From PWQG01 sp040882255 (GTDB lineage: Bacteria > Pseudomonadota > Gammaproteobacteria > Pseudomonadales > Pseudohongiellaceae): a DNA stretch of 64,000 nt. The stretch spans positions 1-64,000 of the forward strand of contig JBBEBP010000007.1 of assembly GCA_040882255.1 (NCBI GenBank). Reading direction: 5' to 3'. Shown piece by piece: positions 8,066-16,345 of this stretch; position 1 is the stretch's first letter; each line of letters starts with the position of its first letter. The notes beneath the pieces were generated by a model. The model was not told the DNA's origin. It made no database searches and was given only the letters and a program-made list of their open reading frames with translations. Both the position numbers and the translations under genes were made by a program.

Positions 8066-8416
8066 ATGAACGTGAAGAAGCAGGCTCGACTCCGTCGTGC
8101 ACGAAAGGCTCGGGCCAGAATCAGTGGATTGGGCGTCAATCGGTTGAACGTATACCGCACTCCGCGCCATATGTATGCGCAGGTAACCACTCCCGATGGA
8201 AGTCGGGTACTGGCGACCGCGTCTACGTTGGAGAAGGAACAGCGTTCCACGGCAACCGGTAACGTAGAAGCGGCGGGCCGGATCGGCACGCTGATCGCCG
8301 AACGCGCCAAGGCTGCCGGTGTCAGCAGGGTGGCTTTCGATCGTTCCGGCTATAACTACCATGGCCGGGTAAAGGCTCTGGCCGATGCAGCCCGCGAGGG
8401 CGGTCTCGAATTCTAA
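8066..8416 (+). CDS. rplR: 50S ribosomal protein L18
   Basis: L18 (116 residues) carries 5S rRNA into the large subunit. The product starts MNVKKQARLRRARKARARI and ends FDRSGYNYHGRVKALADAAREGGLEF, the family C-terminus. It lies 14 bases before rpsE. Confidence 0.96.
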   Translation: MNVKKQARLRRARKARARISGLGVNRLNVYRTPRHMYAQVTTPDGSRVLATASTLEKEQRSTATGNVEAAGRIGTLIAERAKAAGVSRVAFDRSGYNYHGRVKALADAAREGGLEF

Positions 8417-8430
8417 AGGTTTGAAACGTT

Positions 8431-8940
8431 ATGGCATTGAAAGACGACGCTAGAAAAAACGAGGAAGGCTTGCAGGAAAAGCTTATCCAGGTGAACCGTG
8501 TGGCCAAGGTGGTGAAAGGTGGCCGCGTCTTCGGTTTCACTGCGCTGTGTGCCGTCGGCGACGGCAACGGCCGGGTCGGTTTTGGCCGCGGCAAGGCACG
8601 TGAAGTGCCGCTGGCGATCCAGAAGGCCATGGAAGATGCGCGCCGCAACATGATCGAGGTATCGCTGGACGGCCATACACTGGAGTATCCGGTCAAGGCC
8701 CGTCACGGTGCATCCAAGATCTACATGCAGCCGGCTTCCGAAGGTACCGGTGTGATCGCCGGTGGCGCAATGCGCGCCATACTCGAACTGGCGGGCGTCC
8801 AGAACGTATTGGCGAAATGCTATGGCTCGACCAACCCGGTCAATGTGGTCAATGCGACGTACAAGGGCCTGCGTGACATGAGTTCCTCTGAAAGCGTAGC
8901 AGCCAAACGTGGCAAGACTCTCGAAGAAATTGTGGACTGA
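8431..8940 (+). CDS. rpsE: 30S ribosomal protein S5
   Basis: S5 (169 residues) acts in decoding fidelity and at the mRNA entry site. The double-stranded RNA-binding segment VNRVAKVVKGGRVFGFTAL and the GxGxGxGVIAGGAMRA-type loop (SEGTGVIAGGAMRAILELAG) are visible. It ends 4 bases before rpmD. Confidence 0.96.
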   Translation: MALKDDARKNEEGLQEKLIQVNRVAKVVKGGRVFGFTALCAVGDGNGRVGFGRGKAREVPLAIQKAMEDARRNMIEVSLDGHTLEYPVKARHGASKIYMQPASEGTGVIAGGAMRAILELAGVQNVLAKCYGSTNPVNVVNATYKGLRDMSSSESVAAKRGKTLEEIVD

Positions 8941-8944
8941 AGAT

Positions 8945-9133
8945 ATGGCCAAGAAAACGGTAAAGATCAGATTGACCCGCAGCCCCATCGGTACCATGCA
9001 ACGGCACCGTCAGTGCCTGACAGGCCTGGGTCTGCGACGTATGCACCAAAGTGTCGAGCTGGAAGATACACCGGCGGTACGCGGCATGATCAACCGGGTG
9101 CGTTACATGTTGTCCGTCGAAGGCGAGGAATAA
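8945..9133 (+). CDS. rpmD: 50S ribosomal protein L30
   Basis: The frame is open into rpsE, but the product starts at ATG 8945 (MAKKTVKIRLTRSPIGTMQRH), giving 62 residues, close to the 59 of E. coli L30. The segment CLTGLGLRRMHQSVELEDTP is diagnostic. Confidence 0.94.
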   Translation: MAKKTVKIRLTRSPIGTMQRHRQCLTGLGLRRMHQSVELEDTPAVRGMINRVRYMLSVEGEE

Positions 9134-9136
9134 ATA

Positions 9137-9598
9137 ATGCGACTGAACTCATTGAGCCCTGCAGAAGGCAGCACGAAAGCCCGCAAGCGCGTGGGCCGCG
9201 GTATCGGCAGCGGTTGGGGGAAAACCAGCGGTTCGGGCCACAAGGGTCAGAAGTCGCGCAGCGGTGGTACGGTGCGCCCCGGTTTTGAAGGTGGCCAGCT
9301 GCCCTTGCAGCGCCGTCTTCCCAAGTTCGGTTTCAGCTCCCGTGTTGGGCGCTTCACTGCCGAAGTGCGTACCTCGGAGCTGAATCATGTGGAAGGTGAA
9401 GTGGTGAATCTGGACAGCCTCAAGAAGGCCAATCTGGTCGCCCGAAACATCAAGCGTGCCAAGGTCATGCTCTCGGGTGACGTGACCCGCGCCGTGACCG
9501 TGGAAGGGCTGCGTGTTAGCAAGGGTGCCCGCCAGGCTATCGAGGCCGCTGGCGGCAAAATCGTGGAAGAGCAGGCTGCCACTGGCGCAGAGGGCTGA
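9137..9598 (+). CDS. rplO: 50S ribosomal protein L15
   Basis: The 153-residue L15 starts MRLNSLSPAEGSTKARKRVGRG with the glycine-rich unstructured arm (GSGWGKTSGSGHKGQKSRSG). It is about nine residues longer than E. coli L15, the extra part being an acidic/alanine tail. It is followed after 9 bases by secY, as in the spc operon. Confidence 0.95.
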   Translation: MRLNSLSPAEGSTKARKRVGRGIGSGWGKTSGSGHKGQKSRSGGTVRPGFEGGQLPLQRRLPKFGFSSRVGRFTAEVRTSELNHVEGEVVNLDSLKKANLVARNIKRAKVMLSGDVTRAVTVEGLRVSKGARQAIEAAGGKIVEEQAATGAEG

Positions 9599-9607
9599 GC
9601 GTAAATC

Positions 9608-10924
9608 ATGGCGAAGACACCCAACAGACCCGGAGAAGGCATTGGCGCAGGGCTGGGCGAGCTGAAAGCACGCCTGCTCTTCCTGCTTTTTGCCATATTC
9701 GTGTATCGGGTCGGGACGCATATTCCGGTACCGGGCATCGATCCCAATCAGTTGGCGAACATGTTTCAGCAGAACGAGGATACCTTCCTCGGGATGTTCA
9801 ACATGTTTTCCGGTGGTGCACTGGAACGGATGAGCATCGTGGCACTGGGTATCATGCCGTACATTTCCTCTTCCATCATCATGCAGCTGCTGACGGCGGT
9901 CAATCCGCACCTGGCGCAGCTTAAAAAAGAGGGGGAGTCCGGCCGCCGCAAGATCACACAGTATACGCGCTATGGCGCGTTGGGTCTGGCCACGGTACAG
10001 GGCACCGGCATGGCGGTGGGGCTGCTGTCTCCAATGGCCTACAACCCGGGACCGACGTTCGTCATTACTGCCATCATTTCGCTGGTGACCGGTGCGATGT
10101 TCCTGATGTGGCTGGGTGAGCAGATTACCGAGCGGGGTGTCGGCAACGGCATATCCATGCTGATTTTCGCAGGCATTGTTGCCGGTCTGCCGGCTGCCGT
10201 GGGCAGCTCGCTGGGACAGGCCTACGAAGGGCAGATCAGTGGGCTGTTACTGCTGGTCGTGGGCGTCATCGCGGTCATCGTTATCGCGGGCATCGTGTTC
10301 ATCGAGCGCGGCCAACGCCGTATCACGGTGAACTATGCCAAGCGTCAACAGGGCAACAAGATGTACCAGGCCCAGTCCAGCCACCTGCCGCTGAAGGTCA
10401 ACATGGCCGGTGTGATTCCGGCAATCTTTGCCAGCAGCATACTGTTGTTCCCTGCGTCCATAGGCCAATGGTTTGGTCAGTCGGAGGGGGCAGAATGGTT
10501 GCAGGATCTGGCATTGTTGATCGGGCCGGGACAGCCGCTGTATATCATTATTTTCAGCGCGATGATCATCTTTTTCTGCTTTTTCTATACAGCGCTGGTC
10601 TTCAACCCGCGTGATGTGGCTGACAATCTGAAACGATCCGGGGCATTCATTCCCGGTATCCGCCCGGGTGAGCAGACAGCGAAGTATATTGATGCAGTAC
10701 TGACCCGTTTGACGATGTTTGGTGCTATATACATCACCATCGTTTGCCTGCTGCCGAACTTCTTCCAGATGATGGCAAACGTGCCCTTCAATCTGGGGGG
10801 CACGGCATTGCTGATCGTGGTGGTGGTTTCCATGGACTTCATGTCCCAGGTCCAGTCACACCTGATGTCGCATCAATACGACTCGCTGATGAAGAAATCG
10901 AACCTCGGCAGTTTCAGCCGGTAA
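9608..10924 (+). CDS. secY: Protein translocase channel subunit SecY
   Basis: The 438-residue polytopic protein is the pore of the SecYEG translocon. Ten hydrophobic segments can be counted; the first follows LKARLLFLLFAIFVYRVGTHIPVPGID, and the plug region is GMFNMFSGGALERMSI near residue 65. The cytoplasmic loop RRITVNYAKRQQGNKMYQAQSSHLPLKVN and the segment LNPRDVADNLKRSGAFIPGIRPG-type near residue 335 are family signatures. It sits in the usual spc position between rplO and rpmJ. Confidence 0.97.
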   Translation: MAKTPNRPGEGIGAGLGELKARLLFLLFAIFVYRVGTHIPVPGIDPNQLANMFQQNEDTFLGMFNMFSGGALERMSIVALGIMPYISSSIIMQLLTAVNPHLAQLKKEGESGRRKITQYTRYGALGLATVQGTGMAVGLLSPMAYNPGPTFVITAIISLVTGAMFLMWLGEQITERGVGNGISMLIFAGIVAGLPAAVGSSLGQAYEGQISGLLLLVVGVIAVIVIAGIVFIERGQRRITVNYAKRQQGNKMYQAQSSHLPLKVNMAGVIPAIFASSILLFPASIGQWFGQSEGAEWLQDLALLIGPGQPLYIIIFSAMIIFFCFFYTALVFNPRDVADNLKRSGAFIPGIRPGEQTAKYIDAVLTRLTMFGAIYITIVCLLPNFFQMMANVPFNLGGTALLIVVVVSMDFMSQVQSHLMSHQYDSLMKKSNLGSFSR

Positions 10925-10988
10925 TTGCAGAAACGCGGACACGACGAATGCCGGCGCGACCGGAAACGGAAATACGGAGAGCAGAACA

Positions 10989-11105
10989 GTGAAAGTACGA
11001 ACATCAGTCAAGAAAATCTGCCGTAAGTGCAAAGTCATCAAGCGTGGTGGCATCGTACGGGTGATCTGCGAGGCAGAGCCACGGCACAAGCAGCGTCAGG
11101 GCTGA
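10989..11105 (+). CDS. rpmJ: 50S ribosomal protein L36 (zinc-binding type)
   Basis: A 38-codon gene starting at GTG 10989 encodes MKVRTSVKKICRKCKVIKRG and ends RHKQRQG. The zinc ligands C11, C14, C27 and H33 are all present, so this is the C+ form. It is the last gene of the spc part of the cluster, 64 bases after secY, as in E. coli. Confidence 0.95.
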   Translation: MKVRTSVKKICRKCKVIKRGGIVRVICEAEPRHKQRQG

Positions 11106-11112
11106 GCAGCGG

Positions 11113-11141
11113 TTGATTTTTATGCCATCAGGGTATATAGT
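11113..11141 (+). promoter_or_regulatory. Candidate sigma70 promoter of the alpha operon
   Basis: TTGATT (11113-11118), a 17-bp spacer and TATAGT (11136-11141) lie directly after rpmJ, where the E. coli alpha operon promoter is found. It would give a leader of about 63 nt before rpsM. Confidence 0.65.
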
Positions 11142-11144
11142 TTG

Positions 11145-11163
11145 CGGCCCTTATTTTCGGCCG
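11145..11163 (+). other. Leader hairpin upstream of rpsM
   Basis: A 5-bp stem CGGCC/GGCCG (11145-11149 with 11159-11163) encloses a T-rich loop at the start of the predicted alpha-operon transcript. In E. coli this leader folds into a pseudoknot bound by S4; whether this element is part of such a structure is not decidable by eye. Confidence 0.4.
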
Positions 11164-11211
11164 ACCGTGACCCTGGTACGTTAACAGAATATCTAGAACT
11201 GGAGTGAAGCT

Positions 11212-11568
11212 ATGGCACGTATTGCCGGTGTCAATATCCCCGACAACAAGCACCTTGTGATATCCCTGAGCTATATCTACGGGATCGGTGGCACGCGGGC
11301 CAAATTGATCTGTGTAAGTAGCGGCATTGCGCCGACTACGAAGACTGGCGAACTGTCGCCGGAACAGCTCGATACGGTCCGCTCGGAAGTGGGCAAGTTT
11401 GTTGTGGAAGGGGATCTGCGGCGCGAAGTGTCCATGAACATCAAGCGACTGATGGATCTGGGCTGCTATCGTGGTATCCGCCACCGTCGTTCGTTGCCGT
11501 TGCGCGGACAGCGTACCAAGACCAACGCGAGAACACGAAAAGGTCCGCGCAAGCCGATTCGCAAGTAA
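11212..11568 (+). CDS. rpsM: 30S ribosomal protein S13
   Basis: S13 (118 residues) contacts the P-site tRNA and forms bridges to the large subunit. It starts MARIAGVNIPDNKHLVISL and ends with GQRTKTNARTRKGPRKPIRK. The RBS is GGAGTGAAGCT. It is the first gene of the alpha operon. Confidence 0.97.
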   Translation: MARIAGVNIPDNKHLVISLSYIYGIGGTRAKLICVSSGIAPTTKTGELSPEQLDTVRSEVGKFVVEGDLRREVSMNIKRLMDLGCYRGIRHRRSLPLRGQRTKTNARTRKGPRKPIRK

Positions 11569-11610
11569 AAACAGAGTCAGTTATCAGAACTATTCGGGAA
11601 ACGAGCACTT

Positions 11611-12009
11611 ATGGCCAAGCCAGCAGCTAAAGCAGCAACGAAAAAACGGGCACGCAAAGCCGTTGCCGATGGCATCGCCTTCGTTCATGCGTCATTCAAC
11701 AACACGATCATCACAATTACGGACCGGGCCGGTAACGCATTGAGCTGGGCCACGTCGGGTGGCTCCGGTTTTCGGGGCTCTCGAAAGAGCACTCCGTTTG
11801 CCGCCCAGGTCGCTGCCGAGCGTGCAGGCAAGAGTGCCATCGAGTTGTACGGATTGAAGAATCTCGACGTACGGGTGAATGGGCCGGGGCCGGGACGTGA
11901 GTCAGCCGTCCGTGCTTTGAATGGTTGTGGACTGAAGATCGGCACCATCACTGATGTTACACCGATTCCGCATAATGGTTGCCGTCCGCCCAAGAAGCGT
12001 CGCGTCTAA
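11611..12009 (+). CDS. rpsK: 30S ribosomal protein S11
   Basis: S11 (132 residues) lies on the platform near the E site. The segments GIAFVHASFNNTIITITDR and GPGPGRESAVRALN and the end TPIPHNGCRPPKKRRV are diagnostic. The N-terminus is alanine/lysine-rich (MAKPAAKAATKKRARK). Confidence 0.97.
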   Translation: MAKPAAKAATKKRARKAVADGIAFVHASFNNTIITITDRAGNALSWATSGGSGFRGSRKSTPFAAQVAAERAGKSAIELYGLKNLDVRVNGPGPGRESAVRALNGCGLKIGTITDVTPIPHNGCRPPKKRRV

Positions 12010-12059
12010 ACCGTATACCCAGTTGCTTATCTCCGTGATAAGAGTATAGGAGACAGAAT

Positions 12060-12680
12060 ATGGCCCGTTACATAGGCCCTACATGCAAACTTTCACGCCG
12101 CGAGGGAACGGATCTGTTCCTGAAGAGTGGCGTTCGTGCGCTGGAAAGCAAGTGCAAGGCCGATAATATTCCCGGCCAGCACGGTCAGCGCCGTTCCCGT
12201 CTGTCCGATTACGGTGTGCAGCTGCGCGAGAAGCAGAAAGTGCGTCGTATGTACGGTGTACTGGAGAAGCAGTTCGCCAATTACTACAAGGCGGCGGCTC
12301 GGCAGAAAGGTGCCACCGGTGAGAACCTGCTGCAACTGCTTGAGTCGCGGCTTGATAACGTCGTTTACCGGATGGGTTTCGGCTCCACTCGCGCGGAAGC
12401 CCGCCAACTGGTATCACACAAGGCCATCGTGGTGAATGGTCAGGTAGTCAATATCCCCTCTTACCAGGTGTCGGAAGGCGATACGGTCGCTATCCGTCAG
12501 AAGGCCAAGGACCAGTTACGCATCAAAGCGTCACTGGAGTTGGCTGCACAACGTACGCCGGTTGAGTGGATTTCAGTGAGTGCAGACAAGCTGGAAGGGC
12601 AGTTTACGCGAAAACCTGACCGGATCGATCTGTCACCTGATATTAATGAAAACCTGATCGTCGAGCTCTACTCCAAGTAG
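12060..12680 (+). CDS. rpsD: 30S ribosomal protein S4
   Basis: The 206-residue S4 starts MARYIGPTCKLSRREGTDLFLKS and contains the S4 RNA-binding domain (RLDNVVYRMGFGSTRAEARQL near residue 95). S4 nucleates small-subunit assembly and is the known feedback repressor of the alpha operon in E. coli. The N-terminus has no zinc-binding cysteine cluster, so this is the C- type. Confidence 0.97.
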   Translation: MARYIGPTCKLSRREGTDLFLKSGVRALESKCKADNIPGQHGQRRSRLSDYGVQLREKQKVRRMYGVLEKQFANYYKAAARQKGATGENLLQLLESRLDNVVYRMGFGSTRAEARQLVSHKAIVVNGQVVNIPSYQVSEGDTVAIRQKAKDQLRIKASLELAAQRTPVEWISVSADKLEGQFTRKPDRIDLSPDINENLIVELYSK

Positions 12681-12714
12681 AAAATGCACCAGGCCAAGTG
12701 TGAAGGATGATTTC

Positions 12715-13716
12715 ATGCAGATTACTCTATCTGAATTTTTAACACCTCAGTTGATCAAGGTGGAAGAGCTCGACCGCTTTCATTCCCGGGTCATTCTGGA
12801 GCCCATGGAACGGGGGTTCGGCCATACGCTGGGTAATGCGCTGCGGCGCATCCTGCTTTCTTCCATGCCCGGCTGTGCTGTGGAAGAAGTGGAAATCGAC
12901 GGTGTATTGCACGAGTACAGCACCATCGAGGGTGTGCAGGAAGACGTCATGGAGATTCTGCTGAACCTCAAGGGCGTGGCGATCAGCATGAGCGGTCAGG
13001 ACGAAGCGGAACTGAGCCTGTCGTCCAAGGGAGCCGGTACAGTGACTGCCGGTGATATCCAGACCGACCACAGCGTCGATATCGTCAATCCGGAGCACGT
13101 GATCGCCCGCCTGAACAGTAGCGGCGAGTTGAACATGCGTCTGACGGTCCGTCGCGGCCGCGGCTACTCACCGGCGGACACGCGGGTCAGCCAGGACGAC
13201 GAGAACCGGGCCGTGGGCCGCCTGTTTCTGGATGCCACTTATACGCCCGTGCAGTCCATTGCCTATGTCGTGGAGAGCACCCGGGTCGAGCAACGTACCG
13301 ACCTGGACAAGCTGATTCTGGACCTGCGTACCAACGGCACCATAGATCCCGAAGAAGCGATCCGCCGCGCAGCCACTATTCTGCAGCATCAGCTGGGCGC
13401 TTTTGTGGATCTGCAGAGCCAGGAAGCGGCGGAGCCGGAAGAGCAGGAAGATGAGATCGATCCCATCCTGCTGCGCCCGGTCGATGACCTGGAGCTGACG
13501 GTCAGATCGGCAAACTGCCTGAAGGCGGAAGACATCTATTACATCGGTGATTTGATTCAGCGTACGGAAGTGGAGCTGCTGAAGACACCGAATCTGGGTA
13601 AAAAGTCGCTGACCGAGATCAAGGACGTATTGGCTTCGCGCGGCCTGTCACTGGGCCTGCGGCTGGAGAATTGGCCGCCAGCGAGCCTTCGTGGCGAGGA
13701 GAAAGCCGGTCAGTGA
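12715..13716 (+). CDS. rpoA: RNA polymerase alpha subunit
   Basis: The 333-residue alpha subunit dimerises to scaffold RNA polymerase. ATG 12715 (MQITLSEFLTPQLIKVEEL) is preferred over an in-frame GTG at 12700 because alpha proteins begin at this point and AAGGA lies 7 bases before it. The N-terminal domain has RGFGHTLGNALRRILLSS. The C-terminal domain has PVDDLELTVRSANCLKAE and TPNLGKKSLTEIKDVL, the parts that bind UP elements and activators. Confidence 0.98.
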   Translation: MQITLSEFLTPQLIKVEELDRFHSRVILEPMERGFGHTLGNALRRILLSSMPGCAVEEVEIDGVLHEYSTIEGVQEDVMEILLNLKGVAISMSGQDEAELSLSSKGAGTVTAGDIQTDHSVDIVNPEHVIARLNSSGELNMRLTVRRGRGYSPADTRVSQDDENRAVGRLFLDATYTPVQSIAYVVESTRVEQRTDLDKLILDLRTNGTIDPEEAIRRAATILQHQLGAFVDLQSQEAAEPEEQEDEIDPILLRPVDDLELTVRSANCLKAEDIYYIGDLIQRTEVELLKTPNLGKKSLTEIKDVLASRGLSLGLRLENWPPASLRGEEKAGQ

Positions 13717-13727
13717 CCGTCAGTCAA

Positions 13728-13791
13728 CACCGTCGAGAGGACGGTGAACAGAAATTGTGAAGATTCGCTCCGCCGTACTGCAAGGCGGAGC
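13728..13791 (+). other. Two consecutive hairpins in the rpoA-rplQ spacer
   Basis: A 7-bp stem CACCGTC/GACGGTG (13728-13734, 13740-13746) and an 8-bp stem GCTCCGCC/GGCGGAGC (13767-13774, 13784-13791) fill most of the 94-base spacer. Neither is followed by a T tract. They may act as mRNA-stability or processing elements that set the rpoA to rplQ ratio. Confidence 0.5.
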
Positions 13792-13810
13792 CCGGACAGG
13801 AAATTGAGTT

Positions 13811-14221
13811 ATGCGTCATCGTCAAAGTGGACGTCAGCTGAACAGAAACAGTGCGCATCGTAAAGCCATGTTCCGAAACATGACTGCGTCGCTGGTGGAG
13901 CACGAAGTGATCAAGACCACCCTGGCCAAGGCCAAAGAGCTGCGTAGTGTGGCAGAGCCCCTGATCACGCTGGCCAAGGAAGATAGCGTGGCCAATCGTC
14001 GGCTGGCGTTCGACCGGCTGCGTGACAAGGCCACTGTCGGCAAGTTGTTCTCGGACCTGGGGCCGCGTTACAAGGATCGGCCCGGTGGATACCTGCGTAT
14101 TCTCAAGTGCGGGCTGCGTACTGGTGACAAGGCGCCGATGGCCTATGTAGAGTTGGTGGATCGTCCGGTGGCCGACGTGATGGAAGACGAGGGAGCGACC
14201 GAGGCGGCGCAGGCTGAGTGA
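13811..14221 (+). CDS. rplQ: 50S ribosomal protein L17
   Basis: L17 (136 residues) starts MRHRQSGRQLNRNSAHRKAMF and has the GGYLRILKCGLRTGDKAPMAYVEL segment. An acidic/alanine tail of about 15 residues follows the core. It closes the ribosomal cluster and is followed by a strong terminator. Confidence 0.97.
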   Translation: MRHRQSGRQLNRNSAHRKAMFRNMTASLVEHEVIKTTLAKAKELRSVAEPLITLAKEDSVANRRLAFDRLRDKATVGKLFSDLGPRYKDRPGGYLRILKCGLRTGDKAPMAYVELVDRPVADVMEDEGATEAAQAE

Positions 14222-14252
14222 TGGGGCTTGCGGCGTGATTGCTGAAGGACGG

Positions 14253-14277
14253 AAAGCCGGGCAATGCCCGGCTTTTT
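14253..14277 (+). terminator. Intrinsic terminator after rplQ
   Basis: A perfect 10-bp stem AAAGCCGGGC/GCCCGGCTTT (14253-14262, 14266-14275) with a 3-base loop is followed by T14273-T14277. The A tract on the other arm lets it serve the convergent LspA-like gene too, whose stop codon lies at 14277-14279. Confidence 0.9.
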
Positions 14278-14765
14278 CATGTCCGGGATTCGTTCCGTGC
14301 CTGGCGAAGGCTCATGAAAATAAGCGGCCACAGGCCCACGTGAACCATCACGTCGGCGGTATTGAATATATAGTGCCAATACGGAATGCCCTGCACGTTG
14401 ATGAAGTCGACGACGCTGCCATACACCAGACGGTCCAGGACGTTACTCCCCCCACCGCCGGCGATGAACCCGAAACAGACGAATTCATACGGCTGGACTT
14501 CACGGCTTTTCCACAAATAGAGTATCAAGGCCACGATCAACGCGGCACTGATTAATCCGAAAAACCAACCCTGTCCCTGGAATACGCCGAAGACGCCGCC
14601 CAGATTGCGGATATGGGTAAGATGCAGAAATTCTGTGACGACCAGCGTCTCGCCAATGGACAGTTGGCGAGTCACCAGATAGCTGCCCAGTTGTGAAACG
14701 GCCAGTATCAGCACACTGATGAACGTGAACCGCTGGAACCCCTGGCGCTTGTAGTCTTCAGTCAA
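14277..14765 (-). CDS. Divergent signal peptidase II (LspA-family) protein
   Basis: The best start is TTG 14765, just after the upstream gene and behind AGGGGCGGAG, giving 162 residues with four membrane segments. The two catalytic-aspartate regions of LspA are present: GGGGSNVLDRLVYGSVVDF (D111) and YIFNTADVMVHVG (D138). The N-terminal DQxxK motif of the family is missing: the first helix reads AVSQLGSY. LspA normally lies behind ileS; this copy follows a DUF1499 gene. It may be the main enzyme or a paralogue with changed function. Substrates would be diacylglyceryl-prolipoproteins, several of which are encoded nearby. Confidence 0.75.
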   Translation of the reverse strand: MTEDYKRQGFQRFTFISVLILAVSQLGSYLVTRQLSIGETLVVTEFLHLTHIRNLGGVFGVFQGQGWFFGLISAALIVALILYLWKSREVQPYEFVCFGFIAGGGGSNVLDRLVYGSVVDFINVQGIPYWHYIFNTADVMVHVGLWPLIFMSLRQARNESRT

Positions 14766-14784
14766 GAGCTCCGCCCCTCTGGTT

Positions 14785-15588
14785 TCAGAGTTCGGCAAAG
14801 AAAGCGCGCAATCGGGCCGCGTTCTTGCCGACATCACTGGTGCCCACGCGCGATGTGGAGCGGGCATCCAGCCGGGTCTGGTCACCTTCTTCCCGGATGC
14901 GGATCACGACATCGTCCTTGAAGCGGAACCAGAAGGTCGTATCGGTGGCCTCGATCCGGCCCTCTTCGGGGGCTGCATCGACCAGCTCCCAACCCATTGC
15001 CTCGACGGCTTGAAGCGCGCGGTTGAACACCTCGTCGGCTGTTGCATCAAAATAGCGTGGCTGGATTTCCGGGTAGGCCTCTGCCTGCATGCCGGCCTGG
15101 CGTTCGGGCGTCATCTCGCCGAATGTACCGTACTCCACCGGGTTGCTGTCAGTCCCACGCAACGGCAGTACTGCCACGAACTCCGGGGGATTGGCTGTGT
15201 CGGTGCTGATGTCATGAATCGGCGGCGTGCCTTCGGGCGGGGTGTAGGTCTGCGGAATCAGCCAGGCGATGCCCACTACAACTGCTGCCGCCAGTGTCCA
15301 GGAGCCAAGGCGTCTGGCGCTGGTCAGTAGCGGGGAGCGGCCGGCGGTGAGTAGCAGGAAGCCGACGCCGATACCGAGTACGGCGACCCAGGCGGCCCAG
15401 GTGTTGGCAAATCGCAGTATGGCGAATCCGGTGCGAAAATCCCAGAGACCCAGCCATACCCCCATGGGCGCGAGCAGGCTGAGGCCGGCCAGCGCCACGG
15501 CGGCGACCAGCGCGATGATGCCCAGTATGACCATGGTCTTCTGCAGTGGTGTGGCGTTGTTTCGTTGTGGTGCGGTCTGTTCACTCAT
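14785..15588 (-). CDS. DUF1499 family membrane protein
   Basis: The 267-residue product starts at ATG 15588 (MSEQTAPQRN) behind GGAGG. Three hydrophobic segments occupy residues about 17-125. A soluble domain then runs from IHDISTDTANPPEF, the start of DUF1499, to the conserved RVGTSDVGKNAARLRAFFAEL end. The function of DUF1499 is not known. The stop is 19 bases from the LspA-like start, so the two are probably co-transcribed. Confidence 0.75.
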   Translation of the reverse strand: MSEQTAPQRNNATPLQKTMVILGIIALVAAVALAGLSLLAPMGVWLGLWDFRTGFAILRFANTWAAWVAVLGIGVGFLLLTAGRSPLLTSARRLGSWTLAAAVVVGIAWLIPQTYTPPEGTPPIHDISTDTANPPEFVAVLPLRGTDSNPVEYGTFGEMTPERQAGMQAEAYPEIQPRYFDATADEVFNRALQAVEAMGWELVDAAPEEGRIEATDTTFWFRFKDDVVIRIREEGDQTRLDARSTSRVGTSDVGKNAARLRAFFAEL

Positions 15589-15682
15589 GATCCGGATATC
15601 CTCCTGATTGGCCGATCGTCGGCGTGGGGACGCCACCAGGGCCGTAGTAGAGCTTCATTCTACCCGGCAGCCGGGTGTTCGG

Positions 15683-16345
15683 CTACCGTCGGGTTGCTTC
15701 GGGTTGACTGGTCTCATCGTCGGCAGTTTCCGCGTACTGGACGATGCGCATGGAGCCGCTGTCGTCGACTTCCACGATGCTGTGAGCACAATTGTGCATG
15801 ACGGGTGGCTCCCACAATTGACCGAGGTGACGGTCCTCAATTGCGCACAGCAGGGTTTTGATCCACACGCCGTGGCTGACCACGGCAATGTGCTGATCGG
15901 GTGAGGCCAGCAGTTCCTGTATACGGTCGAGGGCCCGTTGCTGGACCTGTTGGAATGTTTCCGCCCCTGCCAGGCTGAAACGGTCGGGACGGTGCCAGAA
16001 GTATTCGAACTGGTCGGGCCAGGTTGCACGTACTTCAGCCTGCATCCGGCCTTCCCAGGGGCCCAGGTAGATCTCTCGCAGCCGGTCGCAGGGCGACAGG
16101 GACAGCGCGCTGTCGCGGAACAGGATCTCGCCGGTCTGGCGCGTACGCACGCTGCTGCTGCAATGGACGGCGGTGATCGGCTCAAGGCGTAATACGGGAG
16201 CCAGCCGGGCCGCCTGCTGACGGCCAAGCCCGGTCAGTTCCGATTCGGCGTGGCCTTGCACGCGCTTGTCGCGGTTCCAGTCGGTCTGGCCGTGTCGGAT
16301 CAGGTGCAGTCTTTTTGTCGTCAAGAGGCCGATTCTCCGTGTCAA
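15683..16345 (-). CDS. Histidine phosphatase family protein
   Basis: The 220-residue product has the phosphoglycerate-mutase fold signature LIRHGQTDWNRDKRVQGH (catalytic His18), the second-arginine region SSVRTRQTG, the acid EIYLGPWEG and the second histidine VVSHGVW. Substrate is not predictable; relatives include CobC and GpmB-type phosphatases. The TTG start at 16345 overlaps the glpK stop by 4 bases (TTGA), so it is probably translated after GlpK. A second in-frame TTG lies seven codons on. Confidence 0.85.
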   Translation of the reverse strand: MTRRIGLLTTKRLHLIRHGQTDWNRDKRVQGHAESELTGLGRQQAARLAPVLRLEPITAVHCSSSVRTRQTGEILFRDSALSLSPCDRLREIYLGPWEGRMQAEVRATWPDQFEYFWHRPDRFSLAGAETFQQVQQRALDRIQELLASPDQHIAVVSHGVWIKTLLCAIEDRHLGQLWEPPVMHNCAHSIVEVDDSGSMRIVQYAETADDETSQPEATRR

